From Simmondsia chinensis (Eukaryota; Streptophyta; Magnoliopsida; Caryophyllales; Simmondsiaceae): a stretch of 64,000 nucleotides of DNA. Every line of letters starts with the position of its first letter. Within the stretch, counting starts at the first letter, position 1. The DNA lies in contig JAGTTD010000024.1 of assembly GCA_018398585.1 (NCBI GenBank), forward strand, positions 8,398,071 to 8,462,070, in the 5' to 3' direction. A model generated the notes under the pieces. The model was not told the origin of the DNA. It saw only the letters and a list, made by a program, of their open reading frames with translations, and ran no database searches. A program made the translations under genes and the position numbers. Shown piece after piece: positions 55,128-64,000 of the stretch.

Positions 55128-58100
55128 TTAACTCGGAGGAGGGACTTGAGAAGAAGGACCGCCGAAGTTGGATGAGGTGCCTTCGGCACTAGGACGCAGA
55201 GCAATTGGATTCTTGCATATGGATCGGTTATGCCCGTGTTTCTTGCACTGACTGCACCTTTGATGAACACGCTCCTCATCGACCGACGGAATCCTCCTTT
55301 TCCGCCTCCTCCAAGAAGAGGTTCGCCTATGGAATACGCCAGTCACTTATGTGCGGCAACGGGTAGACGACACCTTGGTACGACTTGTACCAATTTTCTC
55401 TACTGTAGTACGGCGAGCATAAGTCGTACAGACTATAAGGACTGTGCCGTACGACGGCTAACGCATGCTCACAAGGAAGCTGCTCAAGCTGAAACCTACT
55501 GCAGGTACATGTCCAGAGCGACATATCTACTCAAAGATTCTTCTCCCCGTCGATGACATTGAAAGTATGATCATCAGCTAGCAAAATCATGCATTACCAA
55601 AAGAATAGACAAACGCGTCATACAACCACGGTGCAAAAAAATAAACAAAATAAAAAAAATTAAATAAAAAACCAATAAAACATGCACGTATCACCGATAA
55701 ACGTCCAACGATTATTTAATTCACACAGCAACGAGTTTATTTTACACCCCTAAAACATATCATACATGGAGTATGGTTAAACATACGCCACGAAACACTT
55801 GAAGCGCACCAAAATTAGCGGATTTCACACCGTTTCGAACTTCTAACATACCAACACAGGTAGATTTCACACCATGTTAAGCAATCGTACATTGCATACC
55901 ATTAAAACCTGCCTTATACCACTAAGTACTTTTTGTAGTAGGGATTGAACATGACAAAATGTACGGAACTTACTGTCATCGTTCTTGATAATTCGAATCT
56001 GTCTTGTAATTTTTTTTTGACGTCGGGGGACATTGTACTGGTGCAAGCTTCAGCCTTGGCTCTTCTGTCATGAAACCACTTCTACAACAGTAGCCTAAAC
56101 TCATCAACGAGGGCAGTAATTGGATAGTCATGCACCTTGACCAGTACAACATTCATGGATTCTGAAATGTTTGTCGCCATTATGTTGTACCGATGACAAG
56201 GGGAGTGGGAACGAGTCCACTTGTCCAGTCCCACATCTTCCAAGTAATCTTTAGCCCCGGGTACTACACAACATAAACTGAAAAACAAATTATGAAACTC
56301 TTCAATGTTGTATGCTTTAGCTGCTTTGTAGCAGTACTGATCCAATTGCTTCGTTTTGCTCTTGAATTTGGCCTTCAAGTTGTTCAGCAAGTGGTACATG
56401 CACAGCCCGTGAAATGTGTTGTGGAAAACTTCTTCCACCGCGCGTTGGATGCTTCGGTGTCTATCAGATACAATGACATGGCCAATAGGCTACCCAATGA
56501 CTTCCTTCAACCTAATGAGGAATCAATGCCATGATGCATCATTCTCCGAATCGCCGATACTGACGGCAATTGGGAAAATTTGCTGGTTGGTATCGTGGCA
56601 AACGGCAATGAACAGAACACCCCGGTATTTTCCCTTCAGATGTGTTGTATCAATGCTCACAATAGGCCGGTAAAACTGGTACCCTTTCAGTGAAGCATCA
56701 AACGCAATGAAGAGGTACTGAAACCTGCTCTCGTCATCTGTTTATAAATAAAATGTGGTACCGGGGTTAGTTTATTGGAGGACTTGCATATAAGCAGGCA
56801 AGAATGCATATGACTCTTCGGCGATACCCAATCTAACATTGTCGTATGCAAACTCTCTCGCCCTCCATGCAACACTATAGCTGATATCGACACCGTAGCA
56901 ACTGCAGATGTCATATATAACATCCCGTGGCTTGAACACTCTTCCGGGGTTGACAAGTTTCTTGCAGATGCATTCCCCGACGACCCAACTGGTTGCCTGC
57001 CTGTGTCTAATAGTGGTGAGATCGGTACGGTGGGTATGATTATTTTCAACTTTTGTAACCATCCAATACCCATCATCTGCTAGACACATAGCCCGAACCC
57101 TCCATGTGCAACCCTCTTGCACACAATGAACAACTGTTAAGGATTTGTTAGACTTGAAGCTCTTGAATTCAAATTTTTCCCTCATGGCAATTACTCCCAA
57201 GTTAGTCAACAAATCCTTCTTCGATTTAAATACTTGATGCACCTCGATTACATCAACCATCATACCCTGCCCATACCCCATCAATCCGGCTACTTTCATC
57301 ACCGGAACCAACATCATCGTCATAGTGAGGATCAACAGTAGCTTGGATGTCGGGTTGGACATTCGGTTCCACTGCAGGTTCGACAGTAGGAGGTGATGTA
57401 CCCACTTCAGGGAAAATATTCTGCTGGGCAGAAATGTGCCCATGTGGAGGTGATGCGTCGGTTGCACATGGGATAAATTTATATTATCCAAATGATCACA
57501 CGGACTTTGATTGGAATTTTCCCAATCTTCACTGGTAGCTGTCACTGTCGCCGTAGGTATGTCAAACTCCAGTTCAGATGCATCTCCAAGGGCTACTTCT
57601 TCCATCCCCGCGTTAATACATCCACCAAAACTATCAAACACCACAGGGTCCAAACCACCATTGTTCTTGTCACTATCCGGTAGTGTTTGATTAAGACTCC
57701 ATTGATCTCCAAAGTAAGGAGTCCTATCATCCGTGGACTCAACAGTGACGTACAAGGTATGCTTAGCCATATCTTTTTTTACCAGTGCCTTCAAAACTAT
57801 TACTGATCTATCATTATTGACATCATACAATGGGATGTCCCGTTTGCCGGTACGAAGTTGCAATTGCATTTGCGAACTTGCATCCACCTGAACACCCATC
57901 AGCTCCACCAAAGTCCTTTGCAAGCCAGCAAAGTCAGTCTTATCATCCAAAAGAACAAAATCCAACTTCCCACCAACATACTCTGCCCTCTCGTTAAAGT
58001 GTCCACCTTACTTGAAACATACCTACATAAGTTGGTTTTACACGATTATAATCAATCATACACCATGTATGATTGATCATATATCACTAATTACTTGAAA

Positions 58101-59198
58101 CATACATATACAAGTTGATTTTACACCATTATACCGGTAATTACTTGAAAAAACCTGCAAAAGTTGATGTTATACCATTAAACCTATTATGCACAGTGTA
58201 TGATAAGTCATACACCACTAATTACTTGAAACATACCTACATAAGTTGATTTTACATAATTATAATCCATCATACACCGTGTATGACTGATCATATACCA
58301 CTAATTACTTGAAACATACATATACAAGTTGATTTTACGCCATTATACCAGTAATTACTTGAAAAAACCTACAAAAGTTGATGTTATACCATTAAAACCT
58401 ATCATACACCGTGTAAGATAAGTCATACACCACTATTTACTTGAAACATACCTACATAAGTTTATTTTACACTATTATAATCCATCATATACCGTGTATA
58501 GTTGATCATACACCACTAATTACTTGAAACATACCTATACAAGTTAATTTTACACCAATATACTACTAATTACTTGAAAATACCTGCAAAAGTTGATGTT
58601 ATACCATTAAAAGCTCTCATAAACCATGTATGATAAGTCATACACCACTAATTACTGGAAACATACCTATATAAGTTGATTTTATACTATTATAATCTAT
58701 CATACACCATGTATGATTAATCATACACCACTAATTACTTCAAACACACCTAAATAAGTTGATTTCACACCATTAAAACCTATCATACACGGTGTATGAT
58801 TGATCATACACCCCTAATTACTTGAAACACGCCTAAACAAGTTAATTTCACACCACTTAAACCTATCATACACGGTGTATGATTGATCATACACCATTAA
58901 CGACTTGAAAAACCCCCAACACAACATGATAATACACCATTTAAATAAATCATACACGGTGTATGATTAATCATACACCATTAATGAGTTGAAACACACT
59001 AAAGAAAATTATAATACACCATTTACACCTATCATACACCATAAATGACTTGTAACACACCAACCTCATACGACAAGGATACATTAACTACAATGTCAAC
59101 AAATGATCATTTTACCTTCAACGTCTGATCTAAAAACCGTGAAATGTGTGTAACGACTCAACCTTGAACCTACCGCAATGCCACAATGCTTCAAACAT
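55128..59198 (-). pseudogene. MuDR-type MULE transposase, nearly complete
   Basis: On the minus strand the main coding part starts after an acceptor near 58,004 (HFNERAEYVGGKLDFVLLDD, the N-terminal MuDR module). The transposase DNA-binding domain lies at about 57,230-56,990 (FKSKKDLLTNLGVIAMREKF, then CVQEGCTWRVRA, then NNHTH). The DDE core follows: VSIDTTHLKGKYRG (first Asp, about 56,650), VIVSDRHRSI (second, about 56,475), LCMYHLLNNLKAKF (C2H motif), and NISESMN (Glu, about 56,165). A SWIM finger CTCSRFQ, then LPCEHALAV, lies at about 55,510-55,445, and a CCHC knuckle CSQCKKHGHNRSIC near 55,240. All catalytic and zinc residues are present. Two in-frame TAA codons near 56,772 and 56,740 could be stops or a short unspliced intron; a second break lies at about 56,080-55,530, where an intron with minisatellite-like sequence is likely. 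A possible first exon begins at 59,198, which would put array 5 in intron 1. Confidence 0.82.
58010..59070 (-). repeat. Palindromic minisatellite array 5 (probable intron 1 of the transposase)
   Basis: About twelve diverged units of roughly 80-90 bp, inverted relative to array 1 and therefore in the sense orientation of the minus-strand gene. Units contain ATCATACACCATGTATGATT, CACTAATTACTTGAAACATA and AAGTTGATTTTACA. Confidence 0.88.
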
Positions 59199-59499
59199 GA
59201 TCTTACCAGGCCTTCTTCTTCTTCTTCCGAGGGCCCAATTTATCAAAACGACGCACGCAGGATGAAAAAAATGGAGCTTGGGAAATTCAGAATGAGAGAA
59301 AAAGAACAAAGAAGGGAGAATGAGAGGTAAGATAGAGTAAAACGGGCGGGAAGTGAGAAGGGCGGGAGAGAATGAGAAGCAAAGTACATGTCATAAAGTA
59401 AAAATATGTCTTTTTGCATTAAATGATGAGAGAGAAAATGGAGGGGGACGGGGTAAAGTAAACGAGTGGGCCGCTAACATTAAATGAGGAGAGAGAATG

Positions 59500-59629
59500 G
59501 GAGAGAGAAAATGGACAGGTGGGGGGTGAAGTGGGAGGGCCATTTCTGTCCAAAAGGGTCTATTTAGGGTTATAGGGGTCTAAAAAAGATTAAAAGGGGG
59601 CTGGGGGGGTCCAAATCGTACGATTTTCC
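59500..59629. repeat. MULE right terminal inverted repeat
   Basis: Reverse-complement partner of 41,880-42,010: CAGGTGGGGGGTGAAGTGGG, then GGTCTATTTAGGGTTATAGG, then CGTACGATTTTCC at the very end. The ATAATTTTT target duplication follows. Confidence 0.9.
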
Positions 59630-59638
59630 ATAATTTTT

Positions 59639-59795
59639 TCAAATGATAAACAGCAAATCTACTCATTTTCAGGCTTCGTGGTTAAGATTAAAATAGGGTC
59701 TACCATCCTTTTTCGTTACTCTGTTCTGATATCTATTTTTACTGCTTTGAAAAATTCCTATTGAAAATGTTAAATCTTGATATGACTTTCCTGTT
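59639..59795. mobile_element. Outer part of the foldback element's right arm
   Basis: Reverse complement of 40,580-40,748 (TTTTTCAAATGATAAA, then CTTCGTGGTTAAGATTAAAA, then ATTTTTACTGCTTTGAAA). It shows that the MULE entered an existing foldback element. Confidence 0.82.
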
Positions 59796-59799
59796 AGGG

Positions 59800-61525
59800 T
59801 TTTAGTTAGAGGCTTTGGCTATTGCTGCGATGAATTTTACTCCTCCCCGCTGCTTTGGTTAGGATGATGTGCTGAATTTATTGATTGCATTATTCTATTG
59901 CTTGAAGAAGATGGTACAAACACTTCACTTTTTTCCTGTGGGATTAAGGTTAGTAGGCATGGAATCAAACAAACGTAATGGTGAATTTTGAGCTACCTGT
60001 TATGTTGCAAGATATTTATAACGTGTTGTGGAATGACCATGATAGCCCGCGTTGCTTTATGACTGTGATCTGGTTCCATGGTGGTAATTTCTTTTGTGAC
60101 TTGGGAGGAGAGTGTCCTTAGTACTAGTGGACCTAAGCGTAAAGGCATGGAACTCTATTTGATTGAGTCTTGAGTCATGCTCACGGCCACTTAAATGAAC
60201 TAGTTTAATGATATTTAGAAGTACGTAAGCACTTGAGAACATCGTCCATGCTTTTTCCGACAAAGAAAATGCTTGTAAAATACTGGACACAAGATGTCAT
60301 TGATTGCCAGCTATGTTTGGCATCTCAAAGGTGAAACCAACTCTGGACACATTGTATTGCTTAGAGATAATAATGGACTCACAAAATGCCCTAGAAAGGG
60401 AGTGGTTTGTCTAACAAAATTGTATCTCTCCGCTATGTTACAGTGATGAATTGAAATTTTAGAAATGACTTCCTATTTATAATTACAATTTGTCTAATCT
60501 TTGGATGTAGCTCCATTACATATGCCATATTTTATAGTAATGGCTTATTTTAGTGCCCAAGTTATTCTTTGTGGTTTTTGACATACAAGATTAATTCATA
60601 AACCTCGCATTAGTGCTCATATTATTCTTTATCATAACCTATGCAATCTTTTGCCTACCCCCTTTAAAGTGCACAACCTTTGACCTACCCTTCCGTACTT
60701 TTATAAATAGCACCCCTCAGTCGACTCTCCTCCTCCCACATTTAATTTTTTCTTCACTTAACGCAAGTGATGTTGAGACAAGAGAGAGAGAGAGAGAGGA
60801 GCCTCAGATAGACTTAATCTATAGCCAGGAATTTCAAGGGAGCTCTATTTCCACAAATAAGTGACTTTTAATTATATTTTATGGCATTCTCGAAAGTCTC
60901 TTAAATACTTCCTTTTAACACACTATTCATTAACTTACTCATTCCTTATTGTGTTAAAAAAGTTGAGTAGGATCAAACATATTTGTCTAATTTTATGGAA
61001 TATGTAACTTAATATTTGTTATTTGATATTACTATGATTTATGGTATTTTGGAACTATGGTTTGATTTGTGTTTTATGATATAAAAATATGCCCAAATTT
61101 TGTATTTTCGTGTTCTTATGCTTTGTTTTGTGGGTGCCCTAGGATGATGAAATAAGACATCATTCAACCTACGATGGGAGCTATGCCATCTGTTTTAGCA
61201 GTTCACTATCTGGAAGGTTCTTTAAATTGAAAGTTGGCTAGAGTCCCATTTAATTTGGCTGATTCCGAGTTTAATTGTAGGGATTAGATGCACCCATAGG
61301 CTAAGATTGTATGGTTTTATATGTTCATTCAATGTTCATCCTAGGGTTTCTTACATAATTTCTAATATGTCTTTTACTTTCCAATTTTGATATCGTGTTA
61401 TTTATGCGTAAAAGTACTCTTAATCCTTGTTTTTAGTTAGTAGATTTGTTACTTGCTAGACTTTGTGCTCATCATGTTATTTACTAATTGAAAGACTACG
61501 TGTAGTGAGATAGTCAAAGCAGTTC
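59800..61525. other. Unassigned DNA with a short GA microsatellite
   Basis: No gene was recognised. (GA)n lies at about 60,780-60,799. The frame at 60,613-60,864 has no motif. The region may be host intergenic or intron sequence. Confidence 0.45.
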
Positions 61526-61787
61526 GAGGAAACTAGCTCCTATAACAACAACAACAAACCCAGTGCCTCAAAGGCTCTCACCTAAGCGGGGTCTTGGGGG
61601 GAAGGGTGTATGCAGCCTCACCCCTTCAGTGTTTCCAAGGACCCCCAACCTTATAGGGCTGGCAACATGAGGACTTTCGAGGAGGTCACCTATCCTGGCA
61701 CTACTCTAGCCTAAGCACGCTTAACTTTAGAGTTTTAATGGGATCCGTTACATTAGTGCCTGGTAAATGAACCTGAGGAAACTAGCT
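61526..61787 (-). mobile_element. 5S-rRNA-headed SINE with 13-bp target duplications
   Basis: The element is 61,539-61,774, flanked by perfect GAGGAAACTAGCT repeats (61,526-61,538 and 61,775-61,787). On the minus strand it opens at the 5' end of a 5S rRNA-like sequence (GGTTCATTTACCAG against the 5S start) and follows 5S for about 110 bp. A body follows with GGTTGGGGGTCC, then GGGGTGAGGCTGCATACACC, then TTGAGGCACTGG, and finally a (TTG)n tail. That tail body is shared with the shorter copies at 16,557 and 35,253 and with the 3' end of the LINE at 17,262-17,850. Confidence 0.85.
61657..61772 (-). pseudogene. 5S rRNA-derived sequence (SINE head)
   Basis: The minus strand reads GGATCCCAT, then AGTTAAGCGTGCTT, then GAGTAGT, then GGTGACCTCCT, then AGTCCTC, landmarks of plant 5S rRNA in the right order and spacing. 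The internal promoter region (A box AGTTAAGCGTGC, then the C-box zone) is still recognisable. Changes are mainly transitions. It is not a functional 5S gene because it continues into the SINE body without a T-run terminator. Confidence 0.88.
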
Positions 61788-61877
61788 ACTCTATTGTTGA
61801 AATTTGCTGTAAGTTTTCAAGATTTTCTTTTGCATTCTATGTTAGTGAATATAAGTACAGTACGAATTAGCAATAGC

Positions 61878-61911
<34 letters not shown>

Positions 61912-62635
61912 CCACCATGTAATAATTGGCTCAAACTCTATGATCTTAACTGTAGTTATGCTATATAATGACATTTATTTGATTGCTATATAATGACATT
62001 TATTTGATTCCATAATCAACCTCTTTTTTCTTCGGTGCAAGGGACTCAATGTCTGCAGTTAATTGGCAATTTATCACCCTCTTGCCAGCCTTGTAGTTTT
62101 TAGTGTTCGACTTCTCTTTTTGGGTACTGTTTCAGAAATTTTGGTTGGATTCGTGGAGGAAGAGCCATTCTCAAGCCCTTGAGACATTTCTCCTTTCTTT
62201 TTTTCTTATTTCCCTTGGTAGAAGTATCTTGTTCTATTTAAAAGGGTTAGAAATAGGGTTTAAAAGATAAGTCTGATCCCTTTTTGACCAAAGACTGAAA
62301 TGTCACTAGGCTGCTCCCTTTGGCGGTTGTGAGTACCGCGGTTGCTATTTAGTTTATCGCGGCTATAGCTTATAGTAAGTCAAGGTATCGCGGTTTCTGC
62401 TTCTGGCGATCTCTTGAGGGCTCTCTCATTTATAGAGGTGATGGTTCCGGAATACCAGCTTCTGAGTTTCGGGATGCCCTTAGGGTTACGGTTCCCCTGT
62501 TTGCCAATCCATGCCCTTCTACCGTCTTCTACAGGCTTCTCGGCTCTCGATCTCTGCACTTTTTGTTTTTATCCTCAACAGGTACACATACAAAGTGTCA
62601 TGTCTATGGATTTATCTTAGTTGCTTGTTATCTTA
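61788..62635. other. Unassigned DNA with a poly-A run and a short tandem duplication
   Basis: A-run of about 31 at 61,880-61,910. The 26-bp phrase TGCTATATAATGACATTTAT, then TTGATT, is doubled at 61,958-62,010. A frame at 62,414-62,620 has no motif. Confidence 0.45.
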
Positions 62636-62830
62636 CACTACAAGAAATGGCTTTTGACGACCGAAATTTTTTTTTTTTTTTGGTCGTTAAAAGTGCGTGT
62701 GCGGTGCTTAGTTGCAACGGGGGTTAAAACACCGTCGTTGAAGGGCGGTACATGTTGGGCTTATAACGACAGGCACTAAATAAGGTCATTAATTCTACTA
62801 AAAAACCACCGTTAATTTTTGAAAGTTAGG
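62636..62830 (+). mobile_element. CACTA-type (En/Spm) transposon 5' terminus
   Basis: CACTACAAGAAATGGCTTTT is the hallmark terminus of plant CACTA elements. It is followed by subterminal inverted motifs (ACGACCGAAA, then TTGGTCGTTAAAAG; CACCGTCGTTGAAG; ATAACGACAGGCAC). A 3-bp flank TTA precedes it. The other end was not found before the window edge, so the element either extends past 64,000 or is truncated. Confidence 0.82.
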
Positions 62831-63179
62831 TGCTTTTTTTGAAATTATACATCGATTTCCATTTTTTCCCCTCCAAAGACCCTTGTCCCCAAGGGTCATG
62901 GATACCGAGCCAAATTCTAAATATAGATAATCCACCGGGGTCAAATACTATTATTACAAATTTTAACCCCTTAACTTTATTTAAATTAATACAATTACAA
63001 AATTTATTTTCCCTAAAATATTAAAGATAAAAGCAGGGGGAAAACTGTATTTAAGGTTAAAATTCAACACCAGCCCCCTCTCTTTCTTCCTTTTCTTCGT
63101 AAACCTAGGCGTAACCCTAGCCCTACGTGGGCTCAATGACAACGGCGAAAGACGCGAGAATTGAAGCGTCACTCCGACG

Positions 63180-63512
63180 ATGGTGTTGCAGGGGCTCTGG
63201 CGAAGCGTGGTGTTGGTGAAGACGATGTTGGGTCTTGATTATGTCAATGACCCCGAACTTCGTGTTTCTGTCTTAGTGCTCATTCGGTTTCAGCAGCTTC
63301 GGCTCCTCGGCGACGAGGAAATCATCATCTTCCTCCTCCGCTATCAACATCAGCGATTCTGGTCCCAAATCATTGACCTCCACTTCGATTGTGGTTGGGA
63401 CTGGTGGCTCTGGTGTTTTGATCTTGGTCTCAGATGTGGGTACCAGTGCTCCCGTGGTGGCGGCAGCAGCGACAGTGGCAGCAGGAGCTGTATTAGAGGC
63501 AACAAAGGTATT
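63180..63512 (+). other. GC-richer open segment, possible 5' exon of an unknown gene
   Basis: Against AT-rich surroundings this stretch is GC-richer. Two frames are open. Frame 63,373-63,510 reads SIVVGTGGSGVLILVSDVGT, then SAPVVAAAATVAAGAVLEAT, just before a donor-like AAAG/GTATTT at 63,510, which looks like a membrane or transit-like segment. A ribosomal start is uncertain. It may be host sequence carried in the CACTA element. No family was recognised. Confidence 0.3.
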
Positions 63513-63723
63513 TTTTTATGCTTTTATACATCGATTTCCACTCTTCTTGCCCCTCTTTACAGCTAATCTGAAATTTTTCTAAAACTCTTTGTCCAATTTT
63601 TTTGACATTTTCTCCAATTTCTTATGCCACAATTTCTTGATTAAGTGTAGACTTCATTGATGGTTTTTTAGGAACCTTAGTTGATGGCTTCCTTGAAACC
63701 TCCATTAATGGTGCCGAGGATAG

Positions 63724-64000
63724 GTAGCTCTGATACCACTTGTTACGATACATAATTGGATCAGAATATTCGAACATAAAAACATAAATATAGTATTATA
63801 TTAATAGTAAAGAAAGGGGAGGAGACATAGATGAAAGGGGAGGACATATATGAAATAGGGGGAAAGAGAGAGAGCAACTACATAACACAAATCTTAGCAT
63901 ACCCCTTTCTCTTAACCCTACCCCTTATTTATAACAAAAATTAATCGATGATGATGAGCTGATTACCGATGACGATGATGGTGCCGAGAATTGAATAGCT
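63724..64000 (-). mobile_element. LTR end and primer-binding site of a minus-strand LTR retrotransposon, cut by the window edge
   Basis: On the minus strand TGGTATCAGAGC (63,725-63,736, the tRNA-Met primer site) follows a sequence ending GTATCGTAACA, the expected CA end of an LTR. Further into the LTR, on higher coordinates, a TTATAAATAAGGGG box lies near 63,930 and a CT-rich leader lies between. The rest of the LTR is outside the window. About 63,600-63,720 would be the untranslated or gag start. Confidence 0.7.

Larger units (their letters stand above)
41871..59638. mobile_element. Mutator-like element (MULE) of 17.75 kb with ULP1-protease and transposase genes; 9-bp target duplications
   Basis: The element proper is 41,880-59,629, between perfect 9-bp direct repeats ATAATTTTT (41,871-41,879 and 59,630-59,638), the length typical of Mutator insertions. 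The ends match as inverted repeats: GGGAAATCATACCATTTAGA at left against GGAAAATCGTACGATTTGGA at right, both followed by CCCCAGCCCCC and CTAAATAGACCCTTTTG. It carries a plus-strand ULP1/C48 protease gene and a minus-strand MuDR-type transposase pointing toward each other. Combined transposase plus ULP1-like cargo matches the KAONASHI type of plant MULE described in Arabidopsis; the assignment is by content. Much of its length is palindromic minisatellite DNA. Confidence 0.93.

Noticed and set aside
42780..59070. Centromeric or other chromosome-scale satellite
   Set aside because: All arrays lie between the MULE termini, are interrupted by exons, and change orientation with the genes.
61657..61772. 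Functional 5S rRNA gene
   Set aside because: Many substitutions, no T-run terminator, and the sequence continues into a SINE body with target duplications.

Overview
The window is nuclear DNA from a flowering plant, probably a eudicot. It is AT-rich and intron-bearing, and it is packed with plant-type transposable elements: Ty1/copia and Ty3/gypsy LTR elements primed by initiator-tRNA-Met and tRNA-Asp type sites, Mutator-like (MULE) elements with FAR1-type and MuDR-type transposases, a ULP1-protease MULE gene, a CACTA terminus, LINE and SINE. No intact ordinary host gene was found. The only recognisable host-type coding sequence is two exons of a HAD-superfamily hydrolase gene at 16.8-18.2 kb.

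Layout. 1-12.8 kb holds decayed pieces of DNA transposons: two copies of a plant transposon-protein (Transposase_32-like) gene, a FAR1/MULE transposase pseudogene, and foldback sequences. All are interspersed with clusters of the palindrome TGTGTCGACACA. 13.2-16.1 kb has an LTR-like stretch and the 3' half of a chromovirus-type gypsy element. 16.5-18.6 kb is the HAD gene remnant, with a LINE and short SINE copies in and beside it. 18,576-34,582 is a minus-strand copia element (target duplication CTAGT) split by a complete 10.2-kb gypsy element (target duplication AGTAT). 35,558-40,062 is a second, gag-poor copia element flanked by a direct duplication of about 163 bp in place of a 5-bp one.

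40.58-59.80 kb is the most striking part. A foldback element of about 1.45 kb was split by a 17.75-kb MULE at 41,880-59,629, which has a perfect 9-bp target duplication (ATAATTTTT) and conserved terminal inverted repeats. This MULE carries two convergent genes: a ULP1/C48-protease gene with a DUF1985-like domain on the plus strand, and a MuDR-type transposase on the minus strand. Between and inside them are an inverted duplicate of a ULP exon, a long hairpin, a probable captured gene fragment, LTR-derived segments, and five arrays of an 80-90-bp minisatellite built on the palindromic 9-mer GTGTATGAT/ATCATACAC. Three arrays lie in predicted introns of the two genes, in sense orientation.

59.8-64 kb holds unassigned DNA, a SINE whose head is a 5S rRNA sequence (13-bp target duplication), a CACTA 5' terminus at 62,636 and, at the right edge, the LTR end and primer-binding site of another minus-strand LTR element.

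All exon limits, domain calls and family names were made by eye from motifs. Boundaries supported by target-site duplications are the most secure statements here.
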